Of a DNA stretch of 64,000 nucleotides, positions 61,290 through 64,000 are shown one piece after another. The position numbers were made by a program, and so were the translations under genes. Position 1 is the first letter of the stretch. Each line of letters begins with the position of its first letter. The notes below the pieces were generated by a model, which was not told where the DNA came from, searched no databases, and saw only the letters and a program-made list of their open reading frames with translations. Origin of the DNA: Gamsiella multidivaricata (lineage: Eukaryota; Mortierellomycota; Mortierellomycetes; Mortierellales; Mortierellaceae); the NCBI RefSeq assembly GCF_025024155.1, contig NW_026251769.1, positions 174,604-238,603 of the forward strand, given 5' to 3'.

Positions 61290-61319
61290 TTGTTTCGCTA
61301 TAATAGTAAGATTAGAGCT

Positions 61320-61435
61320 CTCACGGGGGGTGCGAGAAGATTTCACTATGTGCTTTGGATAATCTCACGGGGGGTGTAAGAATAAAATCTCACGGGGGGT
61401 GTAAGAATAAAATCTCACGGGGGGAGATGAGATTA
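61320..61435 (+). repeat. 25-bp tandem repeat CTCACGGGGGGTGTAAGAAT
   Basis: CTCACGGGGGG starts at 61320, 61364, 61389 and 61414; the last three are spaced exactly 25 bp. The unit reads CTCACGGGGGGTGTAAGAAT plus AAAAT. It resembles, inverted, the CCGTGAGATTATCC block at 58256 and may be a degenerate element end. Confidence 0.7.
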
Positions 61436-61647
61436 TATTCTTCCTAATAACACAGCGGTTGTCCGTGCGCGCCACAAAATAAAATTCATGGCTGTGCATA
61501 ATTATTTTTTTTTTCGCTTCAAGGGAAGTGCGGCAGAGGGATGGCTTATTGCCACTGAAGTAATCAAGTTGTGGTCCTCCGCCTTTTGCCTCCCCTAAAC
61601 ATCTTTCAATCGGCATGTACTGTAAACGAACCATTTTAATTTATTGC

Positions 61648-61731
61648 GTACACACTTGACACACCTGGACACACCAAAATCACCTCACTGGTGTAGTAAT
61701 CAATATTTCTGTGTGTCGCCCAGGTGTGCTG
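61648..61731. mobile_element. Partial relative of the 60927 MITE
   Basis: CTTGACACACCTGG at the left and GTGTGTCGCCCAGGTGTG at the right, with ACTGGTGTAGTAATCA between, repeat words of the MITE inverted repeats (CTACTGGTAATCAGCA, CGTCGCCCAGGT, GACACACCTGG). It is a shortened or internally deleted copy. Confidence 0.55.
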
Positions 61732-62386
61732 CAGCCTGTACCTGCTTCCTCACTTCCTATTATCTAGTAAAAACTTTGTCGCAACACATTACAGTCCAAG
61801 CTCATGGTTTCTGCGCGCTGTAGTTTCTCTTTTTTTTCTTCTGCAAACTAGGACGCTAGCTGCACTTCTTCTTTCCTCTTCCTTCTGGCGATCCGTTGAA
61901 ACGATATAGACAGTAAGCCATAAAATGCACAGCCGAGCGTGATCCGTAGACTTGATCCGCCAGGACACAGCGAAGAGGGAAGCAGCGGTGGAAAGAGCCA
62001 TATATAGACAAACTGGTAGAAGAAAGCAACATGAATTTAATTGTACTGATAAAAAAAAATGACAAGCGCGCATTTTGAGAACTTGATCTATTGGAACACA
62101 ATGAGGATAGATAACAGCTTGAGATGAATACAATGCTGCAGTAAATTTAGTTGATTCGGGAGAAGACAACGAGACAAGACGGAGTACATCTGAACCAAAA
62201 AAAATTAAGGCTGCCGCTTGCCCGTTATAGATCAAGTATGGTGATTACCGACGTACGTCTTATACTTGTGAATACTTACGCGCTTTTAAGTTACTGGCGA
62301 TAAAGGGTTGCTCTTGGATATGACATTTGTCTCCTGCGCTACTGTCCGGTGAATGCGACAGAAATGAGTTACAACGGCGGTCCTTG
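61732..62386. other. Intergenic before LTR element, nothing firm
   Basis: A minus-strand open frame of 148 codons covers part of this (61789-62235) but its composition and lack of motifs do not support a gene. No RNA gene seen. Confidence 0.3.
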
Positions 62387-62610
62387 TGTGATAGTATCCT
62401 AGGCTAACCTTCTGCTTAGCCCTCAACCACGCCCCCATCACCGCGCCTCCACCACTGCGCCCCCTGTATATTAGTATAAATACCTCTATCTCTCTGTATA
62501 ATAAAGATGATCCGTTCTAGCCCTTGTCTCTTGTCCCCTGCCTCTCGTGTTCCTACCTCGTGTCCTCTTGTTCCTGCACTTGTTCCTTCCTTCGTTTTGT
62601 TGCTATTACA
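62387..62610 (+). mobile_element. 5' LTR of a Ty3/gypsy-like retrotransposon
   Basis: Starts TGTGATAG and ends CTATTACA, a near-perfect 8-bp terminal inverted repeat with the canonical TG...CA ends (224 bp). It holds a TATA-like TATAAATA (about 62475) and an AATAAAG (about 62501), then a C/T-rich R-U5-like part. The matching 3' LTR would be right of the window. Confidence 0.72.
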
Positions 62611-62628
62611 TGGTAGCAAAGATAACAT
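62611..62628 (+). other. Primer-binding site of the LTR element
   Basis: TGGTAGCAAAGATAAC directly abuts the LTR end. TGGTAGC is the usual start of an initiator-Met-type tRNA primer site in Ty3/gypsy elements; only the first bases fit well. Confidence 0.55.
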
Positions 62629-62752
62629 CAATCCCCCCTCTGCCCTGCTTTTCCTCTCTTTTCTTTTCTTGATTCATCCTTTTTTTTTTTTTTTTTTTTT
62701 TTTAAAGTTTGACTTTTTTTTTTCCACCGTCTCTTTCACTCACACTATCATT

Positions 62753-63781
62753 ATGTCTGACCAACTCGATTCCCTTCTTGACGGCATTCCCACCGACCGC
62801 CAGATTGCCATACGCAACTTTTTCGACGCTATACCGATCTCTGCGTCTGTACCCACTCCCGCCCCTGCTCCGGCCGAGCCCACCGAGCGCGAGCTGGAGG
62901 CTGATCGCCGTGACCTTGCCCGTACTCTGGCCCAAGTCCTCAAACCCCAGCGCCCTACCCCCTACTCCGGTGCGATTGATGCAGATGCATGCATTAACTT
63001 TATCGACAACCAAAAAGAGTACTTCACCGTTGTCAAGCTTGGTCTGGCCGAATGGGTTCAGTACACGGCACTTAATCTGATCGACGATGCCAAGTCCTGG
63101 TGGCGCTCTTCGGGCCTGACTATCCGCACTCCTTGGGACGAGTTTGAGACCGACTTTCTCACCTTTCACACTCCTCCCAATGCCGTCGCCGCTGCCCGTG
63201 AGGCCCTCGAGTCGCTTAAACAAGGAAAACGATCGGTCGCGCTTTATACTCATGAGTTTCGTCGATTGCTCCGCCGTGTTCCCACCCTTGATAAAGGCAC
63301 GGCCCTGCACTGGTTTGTTAAAGGTCTTGAGCCAGATACCAGCAAGGAAGTCAAGCTTCGTCAATGTGCTACCTTGGAGATTGCCATCAGCCAGGCTACC
63401 TTGATCCACTCCATCCTTTTCCCCAATGGCCCTACCGTCGCCCCCACCCCCAAGCACGACCCTAACGCCATGGACATTGACAATCTCCATGTTGCCATCC
63501 ACAACCTCACCACACAGGTCAATTACCTGTCCCGCAGCAACGGCTTCGGCAACACCAACAACACTTCTCGCCCTCCCAAGCTCACCCCTGAAGAGAAGGC
63601 CTACCTCATCGCCAACAAGGGCTGCTTCCGCTGCCGCAAGCTTGGTCATATGGCAAACCAGTGTCGCACTTTTCCAAGCCAGCAACAGCCGCGTCAGGTC
63701 AACAACGTCGAAGTTGCCGCTAGCTCTTCTTCTGCACAGGCTTCTTCCCAGACCCAGTCGGGAAAAGCCAACAGCAACTAG
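62753..63781 (+). CDS. gag: Retrotransposon Gag with CCHC zinc knuckle
   Basis: 342 aa from ATG 62753 to TAG 63781. The middle (ALNLIDDAKSWWRSSGLTIR, WDEFETDFLTFHTPPNA, TLDKGTALHWFVKGLEPDT) is the retrotrans_gag capsid type of Ty3/gypsy elements. The CCHC knuckle CFRCRKLGHMANQC is at 291-304. The N-terminus is Pro/Ala-rich. Codon use is strongly C-ending, unlike neighbouring host genes, which also creates a long meaningless antisense frame. A T28 run lies in the leader at about 62676-62703. The frame is intact, so the copy may be young. Confidence 0.9.
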   Translation: MSDQLDSLLDGIPTDRQIAIRNFFDAIPISASVPTPAPAPAEPTERELEADRRDLARTLAQVLKPQRPTPYSGAIDADACINFIDNQKEYFTVVKLGLAEWVQYTALNLIDDAKSWWRSSGLTIRTPWDEFETDFLTFHTPPNAVAAAREALESLKQGKRSVALYTHEFRRLLRRVPTLDKGTALHWFVKGLEPDTSKEVKLRQCATLEIAISQATLIHSILFPNGPTVAPTPKHDPNAMDIDNLHVAIHNLTTQVNYLSRSNGFGNTNNTSRPPKLTPEEKAYLIANKGCFRCRKLGHMANQCRTFPSQQQPRQVNNVEVAASSSSAQASSQTQSGKANSN

Positions 63782-64000
63782 AGAAAGTCCAGGTCCTAGT
63801 TGCTGCTGCTCCCTCCTCTGTTCTTCTGGACCAGGGGAGTAAGCGTCTTTCCTCAGATAAGTTTTCATTTTCCTTTTTAAATAAAAAATCTGCTGTGCCC
63901 CAAGACCTTGCTCCTCCCCCTTCTGTCGTTGCCGATACACCTGCTGACCCTCTGTCCCTGGTTCCCCCTTCTACGATGGTGCCCTTGCCCGCTGTATGCG
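63760..64000 (+). CDS. pol: Start of retrotransposon Pol in the -1 frame (partial)
   Basis: The heptamer G-GGA-AAA at 63760-63766 sits 15 nt before the Gag stop in the right phase for -1 ribosomal frameshifting. From there the -1 frame is open to the window edge (SQQQLEKVQVLVAAAPSSVL and on). Protease and reverse transcriptase motifs are not reached. An alternative is separate initiation or a +1 route, but the +1 frame stops at 63842. Confidence 0.6.

Noticed and set aside
61789..62235. 148-codon minus-strand frame
   Set aside because: No motif, odd composition, begins and ends in repeat-rich DNA.
62702..63940. 412-codon open frame on the minus strand opposite gag
   Set aside because: It mirrors the C-ending codon bias of gag, has no recognisable motif, and overlaps a coherent Gag with a CCHC knuckle.

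Overview
This 64 kb window is nuclear DNA of an early-diverging filamentous fungus, most likely a Mortierellomycota species. That placement is an inference. It rests on intron-dense genes with short GT-AG introns (about 40-420 nt), long poly(A)/poly(T) runs inside introns and intergenic DNA, ABCA-type half-transporters, animal-like kinesin-6 and USP9X/USP34-class deubiquitinase genes, and mixed LINE, LTR and DNA-element debris. I derived exon structures by joining open frames at GT/AG sites that keep the phase and restore conserved motifs. No search was run.

Region 1 (1-41 kb) is a dense housekeeping block: a partial Dug3-type glutamine amidotransferase (-), a kinesin-6 (-), a redoxin (+), a 34-exon giant USP deubiquitinase (-, about 13 kb), an ABCA half-transporter (-), SFM1 (-), COQ4 (+), SDO1/SBDS (-), a glyoxylate/hydroxypyruvate reductase (+), a second ABCA half-transporter (+), an F-box/LRR-like gene carrying an A8 frameshift (+), and a multi-pass membrane protein (-). 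SFM1/COQ4 and SDO1/GRHPR-like are divergent pairs with short shared promoters. COQ4 and SDO1 converge with 61 bp between stop codons. SFM1 (methylates ribosomal protein Rps3) and SDO1 (60S maturation) both serve ribosomes. COQ4 and the reductase both carry mitochondrial-type N termini.

Region 2 (41-58.3 kb) has two single-copy tRNA genes, tRNA-His(GTG) at 43577 and tRNA-Ala(TGC) at 58161. Each is preceded by a short GTGCAAATAGG-type tandem array and then by a stack of 5'-truncated, poly(A)-tailed retroelements, all antisense to the tRNA and ending about 127-131 bp upstream of it. Every LINE copy I recognise in the window is in one of these two places. Direct repeats let the order of insertion be read. 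Between the tRNAs are a BTB protein, a kinesin-5 with a BimC box, a GST-like protein and a large disordered protein with a Rad18-like zinc finger.

Region 3 (58.3-64 kb) is repeat territory: a transposase-tail remnant, one unrecognised two-exon gene, a 363 bp MITE with long inverted repeats plus a partial relative, a 25-bp tandem repeat, and the left part of an LTR retrotransposon (5' LTR, PBS, gag, a GGGAAAA slippery site, start of pol) running off the right edge.

The most original observation is the tRNA-upstream retroelement landing zone. It resembles in logic the tRNA-targeted TRE elements of Dictyostelium, here in a fungal-looking genome and associated with a sequence array shared by two unrelated tRNA genes.
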